Shown: in pieces, positions 41,273 through 50,401 of the stretch
How the letters are laid out: every line of letters begins with the position of its first letter
How positions within the stretch are numbered: position 1 is the first letter of the stretch
NCBI GenBank assembly: GCA_023442465.1
Contig: JAEZZQ010000021.1
Span: 62,001-126,000, forward strand
DNA: 64,000 bases
From: Bacillota bacterium
Lineage (GTDB): Bacteria; Bacillota; Clostridia; Lachnospirales; Lachnospiraceae
Reading direction: 5' to 3'
Translations under genes and position numbers: made by a program
Notes under the pieces: generated by a model
What the model was told of the DNA's origin: nothing
Databases searched by the model: none
Seen by the model: only the letters and a program-made list of their open reading frames with translations

Positions 41273-43378
41273 TCAAAAATCTATGTGTATTTCCAATTCT
41301 GCCGGCTTTATTCCCGTCAGCTCCACGCTTCTTGCGTCCGGCTGGCTCATGCCCGCATATAAAATATAGTTGCTGCCGTCATAGAAACGTTCTCCTTCAT
41401 CATTAACAACGGTAAAGCTCTTTGTATTGATAGTCAGCTTCTGTTTCAACATTTCTCCCGCCTTTATATGCACCCTTTTAAAAGCACACAAAGCCGGATT
41501 TCTAACCGCAAATTTTGAATCTCTGTTTTTTACATAAATCTGAATCACATCATCCGTATCCGCAGTTCCCTTATTTTTTACCGCGACTTCGACGCATATA
41601 TCGTTTTTATCAGTTTCCTTTCGCTCGATTCCCACAACCTGCGTTTTTCCATAGGTCAGACCGAAACCAAACGGAAATTGCGCTTTTTTCTCCATATAAC
41701 GGTATGTTCTTCCCTTCATGCCATAATCCGTGAAATCAGGAAGTTCCTCTAAGCTTTCATAGAAAGTTACGGGAAGCTTGCCGGAAGGAGATATTTCCCC
41801 AAATATAATATCGGCAGCGCTTTTTCCTCCGCGGGCGCCGGGATACCATAACTGCAATACCGCATTAAAATGACCGGCAGGAAAATTTAAATCGATAGCG
41901 CTTCCTGACATCAGACAAAACACTACCGGTTTCCCCGTTTTTTCCACTGCCTCCATTAAGTCCCTCTGCGGCTTTGGAAGTTTTAAATCCTCTTTATCCC
42001 CGGAAGCATAGCTGTTTCCGGTATCTCCTTCTTCTCCCTCTAACGTTTCGTCCAATCCAAGACAAAGAATAACGACATCGCTATGCTCCGCCACAGTCAT
42101 TGCCTCAGCCAGCCGGTCCTTGGCAAAGGCTAGCTTTTCCGTCCTGTCCTCCGATAGCTGACAGCCCTCGGAATATAGAATACGGACTTTATCCTTCACA
42201 TAATCCTGAATCCCCTCCAATACCGTGATATATCTCGACGAAGTTCCATGATAATTGCCAATCAGCGCTTTTCTGCTGTTTGCATTGGGACCGATTACTC
42301 CGATGGTCTTCAACTTATCCACAGCCAATGGTAAAATTCCATCATTTTTCAACATAACGATACTTTCACTCGTTATTTTATCCGCAAGCGCCAGATGCTC
42401 ATTGCATTCTACCTTTTCGAACGGTATTTCATCGTATTCGGTCTTTTCAAATAATCCAAGGAGATAACGGGTAGTAAATAATCGAACAGCGGCCCTGGTG
42501 ATTGCCTCTTCTGTTACAAGTCCGTCTTGCAAAGCTTTTAAAATATGCAGATATACATTCCCGCAATTGAGATCGCAGCCCGCATTTAATGCCATTGCCG
42601 CAGATTCCTTTGCCGACGATGTAACCATATGATGTTCATGAAAATCTTTAAGTGCCCAGCAGTCTGAGACAAAATGTCCTTCGAATCCCCATTTGCCGCG
42701 AAGAATATCCTGCATCAGCATCTTATTCGCGCAGCAAGGCTCTCCGTTCACACGGTTATAAGCTCCCATTACCGCTTCCACACCCGCTTCCCTTACAAGC
42801 GCTTCAAACGCGGGAAGATAAGTCTCTTCCAAATCCTTGGGCGTAGCCAGGGCATTGAATTCATGACGCAACTCTTCAGGACCGGAATGAACCGCATAGT
42901 GTTTCGCACAAGCTGCCGCTTTTATTACCTCTCCTTCTCCCTGCAGACCCTTAACGAAAGCCACCCCCAGCCTTGAAGTCAAATACGGATCTTCTCCGTA
43001 AGTCTCATGTCCCCTTCCCCATCTGGGGTCTCGAAAAATATTTACATTAGGTGACCAAAAGGTAAGTCCTTTATAAATATCTCTGTCGCCGTGAGCAGAA
43101 TATTCATTATATTTTGCCCTGCCTTCTGTTGCCGTACAATCGGCAATTTGGTATATCAGCTCTTCATCAAAGGCCGCAGCCATACTGATCGCCTGTGGGA
43201 AAACTGTCGCCGTACCGGCGCGTGCAACTCCATGCAGCGCCTCGCCCCACCAGTTATAGGCAGGTATATTTAACCTCGGAATCGCTGGTGCATTATATCT
43301 TAACTGTCCGGCACGCTCTTCTATCGTCATTTCTGCAACCAGCTTCTTTGCCTTCTCCTTCGCTTCTTCCCTCGTCAT
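41273..43378 (-). CDS. Glycoside hydrolase family 3, beta-xylosidase-like
   Basis: A 701-residue GH3 enzyme with the two catalytic domains and a C-terminal fibronectin-III-like domain. Features: YNWWGEALHGVARAG, NIFRDPRWGRGHETYGEDP, CAKHYAVHSGPE, nucleophile Asp239 in HFVSDCWAL, and GEISPSGKLPVTFY before the last domain. The NIFRDPRWGRGHETYGEDP form is usual in beta-xylosidase/alpha-arabinofuranosidase members. No signal peptide. It ends the operon binding protein - permease - permease - GH3, 36 bases after the permease, so it likely cleaves imported xylo-oligosaccharides. Confidence 0.9.
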   Translation of the reverse strand: MTREEAKEKAKKLVAEMTIEERAGQLRYNAPAIPRLNIPAYNWWGEALHGVARAGTATVFPQAISMAAAFDEELIYQIADCTATEGRAKYNEYSAHGDRDIYKGLTFWSPNVNIFRDPRWGRGHETYGEDPYLTSRLGVAFVKGLQGEGEVIKAAACAKHYAVHSGPEELRHEFNALATPKDLEETYLPAFEALVREAGVEAVMGAYNRVNGEPCCANKMLMQDILRGKWGFEGHFVSDCWALKDFHEHHMVTSSAKESAAMALNAGCDLNCGNVYLHILKALQDGLVTEEAITRAAVRLFTTRYLLGLFEKTEYDEIPFEKVECNEHLALADKITSESIVMLKNDGILPLAVDKLKTIGVIGPNANSRKALIGNYHGTSSRYITVLEGIQDYVKDKVRILYSEGCQLSEDRTEKLAFAKDRLAEAMTVAEHSDVVILCLGLDETLEGEEGDTGNSYASGDKEDLKLPKPQRDLMEAVEKTGKPVVFCLMSGSAIDLNFPAGHFNAVLQLWYPGARGGKSAADIIFGEISPSGKLPVTFYESLEELPDFTDYGMKGRTYRYMEKKAQFPFGFGLTYGKTQVVGIERKETDKNDICVEVAVKNKGTADTDDVIQIYVKNRDSKFAVRNPALCAFKRVHIKAGEMLKQKLTINTKSFTVVNDEGERFYDGSNYILYAGMSQPDARSVELTGIKPAELEIHIDF

Positions 43379-43414
43379 CGTTTTCCTTACCTTTCCAAGC
43401 TTTTTCTTTTTTAA

Positions 43415-44257
43415 TTACCCCTTTACCGCACCTGCCGTTAATCCATCTACAATCTGATTGCTGAACATACAGTACACCAAAATCGTAGGTGCTATCGCAA
43501 TAATGACCGCCGCAAACATCTGAACATAATTCGTCGAATATGGCCCTACAAAATAGGTCAAGGTCACCGGCAGAGTTTTTTTGGTCGTATCCGATATAAA
43601 TACCATTGCCAGTAAAAGCTCATTCCAATTTCCTACAAAGGTCATAAGTGCCGCTACACTCATACCTGTCTTGGAAAGAGGTATCGCTATCCGAAAGTAA
43701 CATTGATAAATATTACATCCGTCGATACACGCCGCCTCAAACATTTCTCTCGGCATTCCTTTAAAAAATCCCACCATTAAAAATATGGTCATCGGAAGAG
43801 AAAATGTAATATAAGGCAAAATCAATCCCGCCAGCGAATTAGTCAGCCCCAGATTGGAAAAACGTACGAACAGGGGAATCAATACGCAGTGTACCGGCAC
43901 CATCATTCCTATCATAAAATAGGTCATTGCAAGACCGGACAATTTCCATTTCATCCTCGCGATGGCAAAAGAAGCCATGGAACCTAAGAACATGCTGACA
44001 ATCAGTGCAATTACACATACAATCAGCGAATTGAACATAGCTCTTCCCAGATAACCCTTCGTCCATGCGAAAATGTAATTCCCAAGCTGTAATACTTCCG
44101 GCACTCCAAATGGAGAAGCAAATACTTCCGCATTTGTTTTTAAGGAAACGTTTACCATCCATAAAAGAGGTGTCAAATATACTGCGACCAACAGCAATAA
44201 TACAATATATATAACGATTGAAATCGGGCTGACCGGTTTTTTATTTGTATTCATCAT
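43415..44257 (-). CDS. CUT1 sugar ABC permease (MalG-like), locus 3
   Basis: A 280-residue permease with six helices. EAA loop is EAACIDGCNIYQCYFRIAIP and the C-terminus DGLTAGAVKG. It is of the shorter MalG/AraQ branch, unlike the LplC-type permeases of loci 1 and 2. GGGGGATGAAGG precedes the ATG. It starts 12 bases after the partner permease stop. Confidence 0.92.
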   Translation of the reverse strand: MMNTNKKPVSPISIVIYIVLLLLVAVYLTPLLWMVNVSLKTNAEVFASPFGVPEVLQLGNYIFAWTKGYLGRAMFNSLIVCVIALIVSMFLGSMASFAIARMKWKLSGLAMTYFMIGMMVPVHCVLIPLFVRFSNLGLTNSLAGLILPYITFSLPMTIFLMVGFFKGMPREMFEAACIDGCNIYQCYFRIAIPLSKTGMSVAALMTFVGNWNELLLAMVFISDTTKKTLPVTLTYFVGPYSTNYVQMFAAVIIAIAPTILVYCMFSNQIVDGLTAGAVKG

Positions 44258-44269
44258 ACCTTCATCCCC

Positions 44270-45157
44270 CTAACTTTCATAAGTTTCTGCTTTAATAAAT
44301 TTGTTAATAAGGAAAGACACAATTAAACAGAGAATCAGTAATACGACCGATATGGAACTGGCATAGCCGTATTTGAAGTATTGGAATCCCTGCATGTATA
44401 AATGCGTTGCAAGCACATCCGTACTATGATTGGGACCGCCTTGCGTCATATTATAAACTAAATCAAAAAACTTCAGGGAACCGATACAATTCAGCGATAA
44501 AGATATGGTCATCATCGGCTTTACAAGAGGAAGCGTCAGATAACGGAAAGTCTGTGCCTTTGACGCACCGTCAATATATGAAGCTTCGTACAATTCCTTT
44601 GATATTCCGCTGATTTGCGCGATATAAAGCATCATCGTCGTTCCTACATACTGCCAGAGGGCAACGCAGGCAATGACCCACATAGGAAGAACGATAAATC
44701 CCTTTGTTGAGGAAAGCCACATCGGGCCTTCTATACCAAAGTAGGCCAGCATCTGATTGATTCCCATCTTAGGATTAAACATGAACGCCCAAAGCAAACC
44801 TAAAGCTGCTGAAGAAAGAACACAGGGAAGATAATAGATATTCTTAAAGAAGTTTCTTCCATGCTTTATGTTCGTTAAGAGGACCGCTAACAACAACCCG
44901 GTAATCTGTTGTGAAATAGCCGAAAATACCATAAAAAATAATGAATTCTTAAGAGCCGTCCTCATCGTTTCATCGTCCGTAAATAAATTGATATAATTTT
45001 TAAGGCCGACGAATTCAGGTTTCGTCAGCGCGTTATAGTCGCATAAGGAATAATAAAATACCTGTATAATCGGAATAAATAAAACAAATGTAAATAAAAT
45101 AAATGCGGGTGCAATAAAAATAACAATCGCTTTTTTATCTTTTAAAATTTTTTCCAT
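44270..45157 (-). CDS. CUT1 sugar ABC permease (MalF/UgpA-like), locus 3
   Basis: A 295-residue permease. Opening helix AIVIFIAPAFILFTFVLFIP, EAA loop EASYIDGASKAQTFRYLTLP. ATG 45157 is preferred; GTG 45169 falls in the GGGAGGTG ribosome site. Heterodimer partner of the MalG-like permease, and 85 bases after the binding-protein gene. Confidence 0.92.
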   Translation of the reverse strand: MEKILKDKKAIVIFIAPAFILFTFVLFIPIIQVFYYSLCDYNALTKPEFVGLKNYINLFTDDETMRTALKNSLFFMVFSAISQQITGLLLAVLLTNIKHGRNFFKNIYYLPCVLSSAALGLLWAFMFNPKMGINQMLAYFGIEGPMWLSSTKGFIVLPMWVIACVALWQYVGTTMMLYIAQISGISKELYEASYIDGASKAQTFRYLTLPLVKPMMTISLSLNCIGSLKFFDLVYNMTQGGPNHSTDVLATHLYMQGFQYFKYGYASSISVVLLILCLIVSFLINKFIKAETYES

Positions 45158-45242
45158 TAGGGAATACACCTCCCGGAGCTTTTTTAAAAGAATACGGGAC
45201 TAAATTTCAAGCCCCGTATTTCTTCTTAATATTCGTTACTTT

Positions 45243-46625
45243 TTATTTCCAAACATTCTTCTCATAGAAAGACTGTACTTTCTGGAATGCTTCATCAGAA
45301 GTAGCATTTCCAAGGAAAATATCTACCATGGCATTATCGAAAACATCTCCCGCTTCCACACTCGCTAAGGATTCATTATAGAAACCAAAAGTACCTGTCA
45401 TATTAGCAAGAATGTCCTGAACATAGGATAACTGTGCCGGTGCCTTGGAGTAATCGATTTCCACATTGTTTACAACCGGAATCTTACCGCCTATTTCTGC
45501 CGTATATTTCTGTGCTGTTTCATCCGTAAAATATTTCATCAATGCAATTACCGCATCCGGATGCTCTGTAGAAGAACTCATAACAAGGTTATCTGTCTTA
45601 ACGATCATACGGTTCGGGTCCGCTCCGCCGGTAACTGCAGGGAATTGGAACACGCCGCATTTAGACTCAAAATCAGGATTATTTCCGTTAACCTGAGCAA
45701 TAGCCCAAGAACCTTGAATGAGCATTGCCGCTTCACCGTTATAGAAGGCTGCCGTTGCCTGATCATTGGAATCACCTGCGGCCGTTGCCTGGAAATATTG
45801 AGATAACTCTTTCAGCTTATTGCCTGCATCGATAAAGGTAGGATCTGTCCATTCCATCTGGTGATCTTCAATTTTTTTAAGATTATCAGGGCCGCCGACA
45901 CGATCACAAAGGTAACCCGCTACCATGGACAGACACCATGCAGTTCCTGCAGAACAGGAAATAGGAGTATACCCTGCCTCTTTGATTTTCTGACATGCTG
46001 ACAGCAATTCTTCATAGTTGGAAGGAGCCTTTACACCTGCTGCTTCGAATATCTCTGTATTATAGAATACGCAAGCTGCTGCAAAATTCGTCGGAACAGC
46101 CATTATCTTTCCGTCATATGTAATTCTTTCGAAGATTCCTCCGCTAAAGCTATTATACCAATCCTTTTCCTGATTCGTAAGAATATCTGTTAAATCCGCT
46201 GCAACTCCCGCATCTACGTACTGCGTGAGATTAGGTCCCGGGTTACAGATGAACAAATCCGGTGTATCTTTCGCTGCGATAAGAGCATTTAACTTTGTAT
46301 CATACTCTTCCAGATTCGTAGTAATAACGTTAACATGATACGTGCCTGCATAATCATTGTTAAATCTGTCGATAACTTCTTTATAGCCTTTCGTAATCAA
46401 ATCTTCCGTAGCCTCGAGGTCATCCCAGAACATCCATGTGATTTGCACTTCTTTTTCGGTCGAAGCGGTTTCCGTTTTTGTCTCCGTCTCAGCCGTATCG
46501 GCCGCCGCCGTACTGCTGCTTTCCGTCTGCGCCGCACTTCCTGTATTCGTAGACACACCGCATCCTGACAAAAGACTTGTTATCATCCCAACCGACAGTA
46601 ACAATGACAATAATTTTTTCTTCAT
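45243..46625 (-). CDS. Sugar-binding lipoprotein of ABC importer, locus 3
   Basis: A 460-residue solute-binding protein of the MalE-like size class. Signal peptide MKKKLLSLLLSVGMITSL, lipobox LSGC, then a Ser/Thr/Glu linker. Features such as AMLIQGSWAIAQV and GKIMAVPTNFAAACVFYNTEIF are typical of CUT1 receptors. GGGAGGTAAAG precedes the ATG. First gene of the locus-3 operon, divergent from the AraC gene. Likely ligand is a xylose- or arabinose-containing oligosaccharide, judged by GH3 and GH43. Confidence 0.9.
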   Translation of the reverse strand: MKKKLLSLLLSVGMITSLLSGCGVSTNTGSAAQTESSSTAAADTAETETKTETASTEKEVQITWMFWDDLEATEDLITKGYKEVIDRFNNDYAGTYHVNVITTNLEEYDTKLNALIAAKDTPDLFICNPGPNLTQYVDAGVAADLTDILTNQEKDWYNSFSGGIFERITYDGKIMAVPTNFAAACVFYNTEIFEAAGVKAPSNYEELLSACQKIKEAGYTPISCSAGTAWCLSMVAGYLCDRVGGPDNLKKIEDHQMEWTDPTFIDAGNKLKELSQYFQATAAGDSNDQATAAFYNGEAAMLIQGSWAIAQVNGNNPDFESKCGVFQFPAVTGGADPNRMIVKTDNLVMSSSTEHPDAVIALMKYFTDETAQKYTAEIGGKIPVVNNVEIDYSKAPAQLSYVQDILANMTGTFGFYNESLASVEAGDVFDNAMVDIFLGNATSDEAFQKVQSFYEKNVWK

Positions 46626-46985
46626 TTACTTTACCTCCCTATTCATACTGTTTATCAGCTTCATAACTTCATAAATTTAAAATAACATACTGTTTTTGCT
46701 CTTTCTTTCGAATAATTGCCTTATAGATATTAATTATTGCTATTTTAGTTATATTAAAATTATAATTATTGTCAAAATATACTATAATAATATTCTATTT
46801 TGTAACATATTTAACAAATAAAGTTAATCATGAATTTAATATATTTACTTTTTTGCCTTGTATTGCTACTATTTTATTAAATCATTAGGTGTTTTTTATT
46901 TATAAATTGGCAATAATTAACTCACAATAATTGTTATACATACTATTATTTACTTTTTACTTTATTAGCGAGGGAAGTGACCGAT
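46626..46985. promoter_or_regulatory. Divergent control region with repeated CAATWATTG
   Basis: Very A+T-rich. The odd palindrome CAATAATTG is perfect at 46925-46933; one-mismatch forms occur at 46710-46718, 46731-46739, 46763-46771 and 46911-46919. Spacing between neighbours is often about one to two helical turns (21, 32 and 14 bp). Candidate binding sites of the AraC regulator at 46986. Confidence 0.5.
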
Positions 46986-47846
46986 ATGATCGAGAACTTA
47001 AAGGGTATCTTTGAAACTGTAAATTTTAAAGAAAATACGAATTTGAGGCTTTATGATAATGATAAATATGAAGATTATCCGCCTCACTGGCACACACCTC
47101 TGGAAATTATTATGCCTACGGAAAGCGAATATACGGTCGTATGCTGCGAGCATACCTTCGTACTGCGGGAAAATGATATTATTCTCATCTGTCCCTGCTG
47201 CCTGCATACTTTATATGCACCCAAAAAGGGCAGAAGAATTATTTTTCAGCCGGACATATCGGTCCTTCGTGAAATAAGAGAATTGGAAACTGTTCTATCC
47301 ATATTGTCCCCCGTCATTATCATAACCCCGGAAGAGTATCCTCAGATTCATCCTCAAATTCAGGCTTTGTTATTGGAAATCAGAGATGAATATCTGAAGA
47401 ACACTCCTCTTTCAGAGGCCGCTATCTACGGCAAACTGCTTTCCATTCTTATTTTGATCGGACGCAGCTATACGGAAAATAGAAAAACATTTGATGTTAC
47501 GAACAATAAGCAGCAGGAATATACCGAAAAATTTATGTATATATGTGATTATATAAGCACCCACTGCACGGAAAACCTAACTCTGGACGATGCGGCCAGC
47601 CTTGCCGGTTTCTCTAAATTTCACTTCACAAGGCTGTTTAAACAATTTACCAATGTGTCCTTCTATAAATATCTGAACCAAAAAAGAATCGCTACAGCAG
47701 AAAAGCTTCTTGCGAATCCTGATTATACGATAACAGACGTTGCTTTGAACTCAGGATTCTCAAGCCTCTCTTCCTTTATCAGAATGTTCAAAATCATTAA
47801 GAACTGTACGCCTACGGAGTTTAGAAGCATGTATACTATTTCATAA
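46986..47846 (+). CDS. AraC family regulator of locus 3
   Basis: A 286-residue regulator. N-terminal cupin with PPHWHTPLEIIMPTE, a Cys-rich turn near residue 60 (CPCCLH), and a C-terminal double helix-turn-helix: LTLDDAASLAGFSKFHFTRL and ITDVALNSGFSSLSSF, ending NCTPTEFR. ATG 46986 follows GAGGGA; GTG 46977 is also in frame. It lies between the importer operon and GH43, overlapping the convergent GH43 gene by six bases, and is well placed to control both. Confidence 0.9.
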   Translation: MIENLKGIFETVNFKENTNLRLYDNDKYEDYPPHWHTPLEIIMPTESEYTVVCCEHTFVLRENDIILICPCCLHTLYAPKKGRRIIFQPDISVLREIRELETVLSILSPVIIITPEEYPQIHPQIQALLLEIRDEYLKNTPLSEAAIYGKLLSILILIGRSYTENRKTFDVTNNKQQEYTEKFMYICDYISTHCTENLTLDDAASLAGFSKFHFTRLFKQFTNVSFYKYLNQKRIATAEKLLANPDYTITDVALNSGFSSLSSFIRMFKIIKNCTPTEFRSMYTIS

Positions 47847-49385
47847 AGTCAAATGCCTCGCAGCAAGAATTAATTCCGTAAAGCGGGCATAATCGCCATT
47901 ATGAACCTCGTGATTGGACGTCGCATAAACGCCCATAGTACAGCCCACAAAACCTCCTGCAACTTCCGAGGTAAGACCGCGGATATCAGTGCTTTGCAAT
48001 ATTCTTCCCTCCGCTATACAAGCCAGAGAAAGCCCCTTTACGTGCATTTTCAGTCTATAGCAATCTGCAACTGCCTCCTCCTCGAATAAGACGGTTTCTT
48101 TTTCTCTTTCCGTCTTTATAATTCTTATCTTACTTCCATTAGCAACGGTATCCGAAGTCGTTACCGTAAAACGTACATAATTCTTTTCATTGTATAAATA
48201 GACTAAACCTGCTTCTTGCCTGCCGTAAGGAGTAAATTCCATCGTTGTTTCTATGGAAAAATATTTAGAAGTAACCCTTACTCCGATGTAAGCAGGTGAC
48301 AATTCATCGTATATATTTTGCGGAAGGGCCTTAAGCGCAAGTATTCCACCTTCTTCCATCCGATACATGTCCTTCTCCGGGAAACGGAAAAAAATGCATC
48401 TATGATCCAGAGAATCTCCCCATTCAATATTTCTTCTATTGCCGAGAGCGATCACTTCCCTTTCCAAAGCAGAAGGAACCTCTTGAATCTCCTTCAGCTT
48501 ACCTTCTCCCGGATTAACGATCGGCCAATCGTTCTCCCATACGAGTTCAGCGAAAAAGGTCTCTCTGCCAAGAGGTGCATATCCTTCCTCCGGTCTGGTT
48601 CCCAGCATAACAATATACCAAAACCCCTCCGGCGTCTCGACGATATCCCCATGGCCTACATTCTGCACTTTAGCATTATGTCCGAGATGTCTATGGGTAA
48701 ATACAGGATTGTAAGGGCAGGCCTCATAAGGGCCGAATATATTCTTACTCCTTGCAAAGCAAATACTATGTTCATAACCAGTTCCGCCTTCTGCTATAAG
48801 CACATAGTAATAATCCCCTTTTTTATACAAATGAGGACCCTCCGCCCAAATAGCATTTTTCATGGCTCCATCCCACACTACATGAACTTCCCCCGTCAGT
48901 TCCCCCTTGCTCAGATCCAGTTTCTGTATCCATATTTCACAATCGCCGTAATATTTCGAATCCTTTTTACCACGCTGCCCGATATAATAACAATCCTCCT
49001 CTTCAAAATACAGACTGGGATCGATTCCCGGCGCATCCTTCAAATAAACAGGGGCTGACCAAGGTCCTTCCGGATTCTTGGCCGTGACATAAAAGTTTCC
49101 CCCGCCTGATACGTTTGTTGTAATCATATAAAATGTACCCTTATGATACCGGATACACGGTGCATAAATTCCCTGAGACATTCCTGCACCTTTCAAGGAA
49201 AGCTGTTCTTCACGCACAAGCACATGTCCGATCTGCTCCCAATGCGCCAAATCCTTACTATGAAAAACAGGGACTCCCGGCGCATAAGAAAACGTAGAAT
49301 TTACAATATAATAATCTTCCCCGGCTCTGCAAATCGACGGATCCGGATAAAATCCCTCCAATAACGGATTACGAACACTTCCCAT
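47841..49385 (-). CDS. Glycoside hydrolase family 43, beta-xylosidase/arabinosidase-like
   Basis: A 514-residue enzyme. The five-bladed propeller has Asp15 in GFYPDPS (general base), Asp122 in GIDPS (pKa modulator) and Glu182 in WAEGPH (general acid), all intact. A C-terminal beta-sandwich of about 200 residues follows, as in GH43 beta-xylosidases. No signal peptide, so it should act on imported arabinoxylan fragments. ATG 49385 has TGGAGG five bases upstream; codons back to 49397 overlap that site. Own transcription unit, with CAATTATTG sites upstream. Confidence 0.9.
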   Translation of the reverse strand: MGSVRNPLLEGFYPDPSICRAGEDYYIVNSTFSYAPGVPVFHSKDLAHWEQIGHVLVREEQLSLKGAGMSQGIYAPCIRYHKGTFYMITTNVSGGGNFYVTAKNPEGPWSAPVYLKDAPGIDPSLYFEEEDCYYIGQRGKKDSKYYGDCEIWIQKLDLSKGELTGEVHVVWDGAMKNAIWAEGPHLYKKGDYYYVLIAEGGTGYEHSICFARSKNIFGPYEACPYNPVFTHRHLGHNAKVQNVGHGDIVETPEGFWYIVMLGTRPEEGYAPLGRETFFAELVWENDWPIVNPGEGKLKEIQEVPSALEREVIALGNRRNIEWGDSLDHRCIFFRFPEKDMYRMEEGGILALKALPQNIYDELSPAYIGVRVTSKYFSIETTMEFTPYGRQEAGLVYLYNEKNYVRFTVTTSDTVANGSKIRIIKTEREKETVLFEEEAVADCYRLKMHVKGLSLACIAEGRILQSTDIRGLTSEVAGGFVGCTMGVYATSNHEVHNGDYARFTELILAARHLTL

Positions 49386-49784
49386 ATCTGCCTCCAATCC
49401 AACACCTTAGTATTTTTTTATTTTTGTTAAACACTATTTATTTCACGAATCTTTATCATGCTTTTCTTAAAATCATTATAATTTATCAATTGTTGCTTTA
49501 CTATGTAATTCTTGCTTTGCTTCTCTCAATTATTGTTTTTTGAAGAAGGATTTATTTGTTTATCGAAAAGATAATGAAGGATCGGCAAAAAAATTTCTAT
49601 GGAAGAATCAGAGTAAAAGTGATTTGAAATATACTTTGGAGAATTCCAGGAAATATACAGGAAATTTTATTCCCCTTCTACATGCCTGGGATTAGGCATA
49701 CCGGCAGGAAAAAATCAATGACGTTCAGATAGGTATTTACCCCAACGAGAGCTGCTTTTAAAGCCTTTTCCAAACGATGCAGTG
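49386..49784. promoter_or_regulatory. GH43 upstream region with CAATWATTG sites
   Basis: About 400 bases without a convincing gene. CAATTATTG is perfect at 49527-49535 and CAATTGTTG (one change) lies at 49487-49495, the same motif as at the locus-3 operon. The rest is A+T-rich; the 95-codon minus-strand frame at 49678-49965 overlaps the DUF2085 gene and is rejected. Confidence 0.45.
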
Positions 49785-50162
49785 TTATTGCATACATTTT
49801 GCGGATAAAAGGCTGAATGCTCTTCTGATTATAATGCTGTATATGCTGAACAACCCAAGTCCACCAAGGAAGCCGGTTACCAATCTCCTTCCGTTGGTGG
49901 ACTCTTTCAGCCCTGTTTCTTGTATACACCAATCCGCTCCCATAATTCCCATTAGGATACAGCACTTCCTAAAGGGAATCTGCTTTTTCATAAAAAATAA
50001 GACAATAGCAAGGGAATGGCCTATAAATACACCTGTGCATCTGGCACAAACCGGAAACTGCTTACCCTTATAAAAAAAGCTCCTTTCCGGCATCTGGTGA
50101 CATCCGCTTTCATTTCCAAGCGTCCTGATGATTTCTAAAAACGATTGCCGCAGTCCTGACAT
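49785..50162 (-). CDS. DUF2085 family small membrane protein
   Basis: About 125 residues. It carries the DUF2085 signature GCHQMPERSFFYKGKQFPVCARCTGVFIGH with CH and CxxC-like residues, then two or three hydrophobic helices and GADWCIQETGLKESTNGRRLVTGFLGGLG. The family is small, found in many bacteria, and of unknown function. A start at 50162 is chosen, with AAGG upstream; longer frames run through the zinc-ribbon gene. It overlaps that gene by 28 bases, suggesting coupled translation. Confidence 0.75.
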   Translation of the reverse strand: MSGLRQSFLEIIRTLGNESGCHQMPERSFFYKGKQFPVCARCTGVFIGHSLAIVLFFMKKQIPFRKCCILMGIMGADWCIQETGLKESTNGRRLVTGFLGGLGLFSIYSIIIRRAFSLLSAKCMQ

Positions 50163-50365
50163 ACATTTACTACCTTCGATTTTGTTCTCGTCGTTCTCTT
50201 TCCTTTTCCCATTCCGCACAGTCCGCAAAGGATTCCCCATACGTTAAAGATTAAAAAGCCGATACATGCCTTTATACATCCGAACCCCTTTGTCTTCTCC
50301 GTCACTTCCGTATCCGTTACCGTCTGTGTGTTCACATGATTGCTTCCGCATTTCGGACAAACCAT
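50135..50365 (-). CDS. Small zinc-ribbon membrane protein
   Basis: A 76-residue protein. A CxxC pair at the N-terminus (VCPKCGS) and another at the C-terminus (VCQDCGNRF) would form one split zinc ribbon. Between them lies a Gly/Cys-rich hydrophobic helix (CIKACIGFLIFNVWGILCG). GAGGAGAAGG precedes the ATG. Function unknown. Overlaps the DUF2085 gene. Confidence 0.7.
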   Translation of the reverse strand: MVCPKCGSNHVNTQTVTDTEVTEKTKGFGCIKACIGFLIFNVWGILCGLCGMGKGKRTTRTKSKVVNVCQDCGNRF

Positions 50366-50401
50366 AATTACCTTCTCCTCTTCTTTTCCTTAGAATTAAT
50401 T

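Noticed and set aside
49678..49965. 95-codon minus-strand frame
   Set aside because: It overlaps the DUF2085 gene, which carries a clear family signature in another frame.
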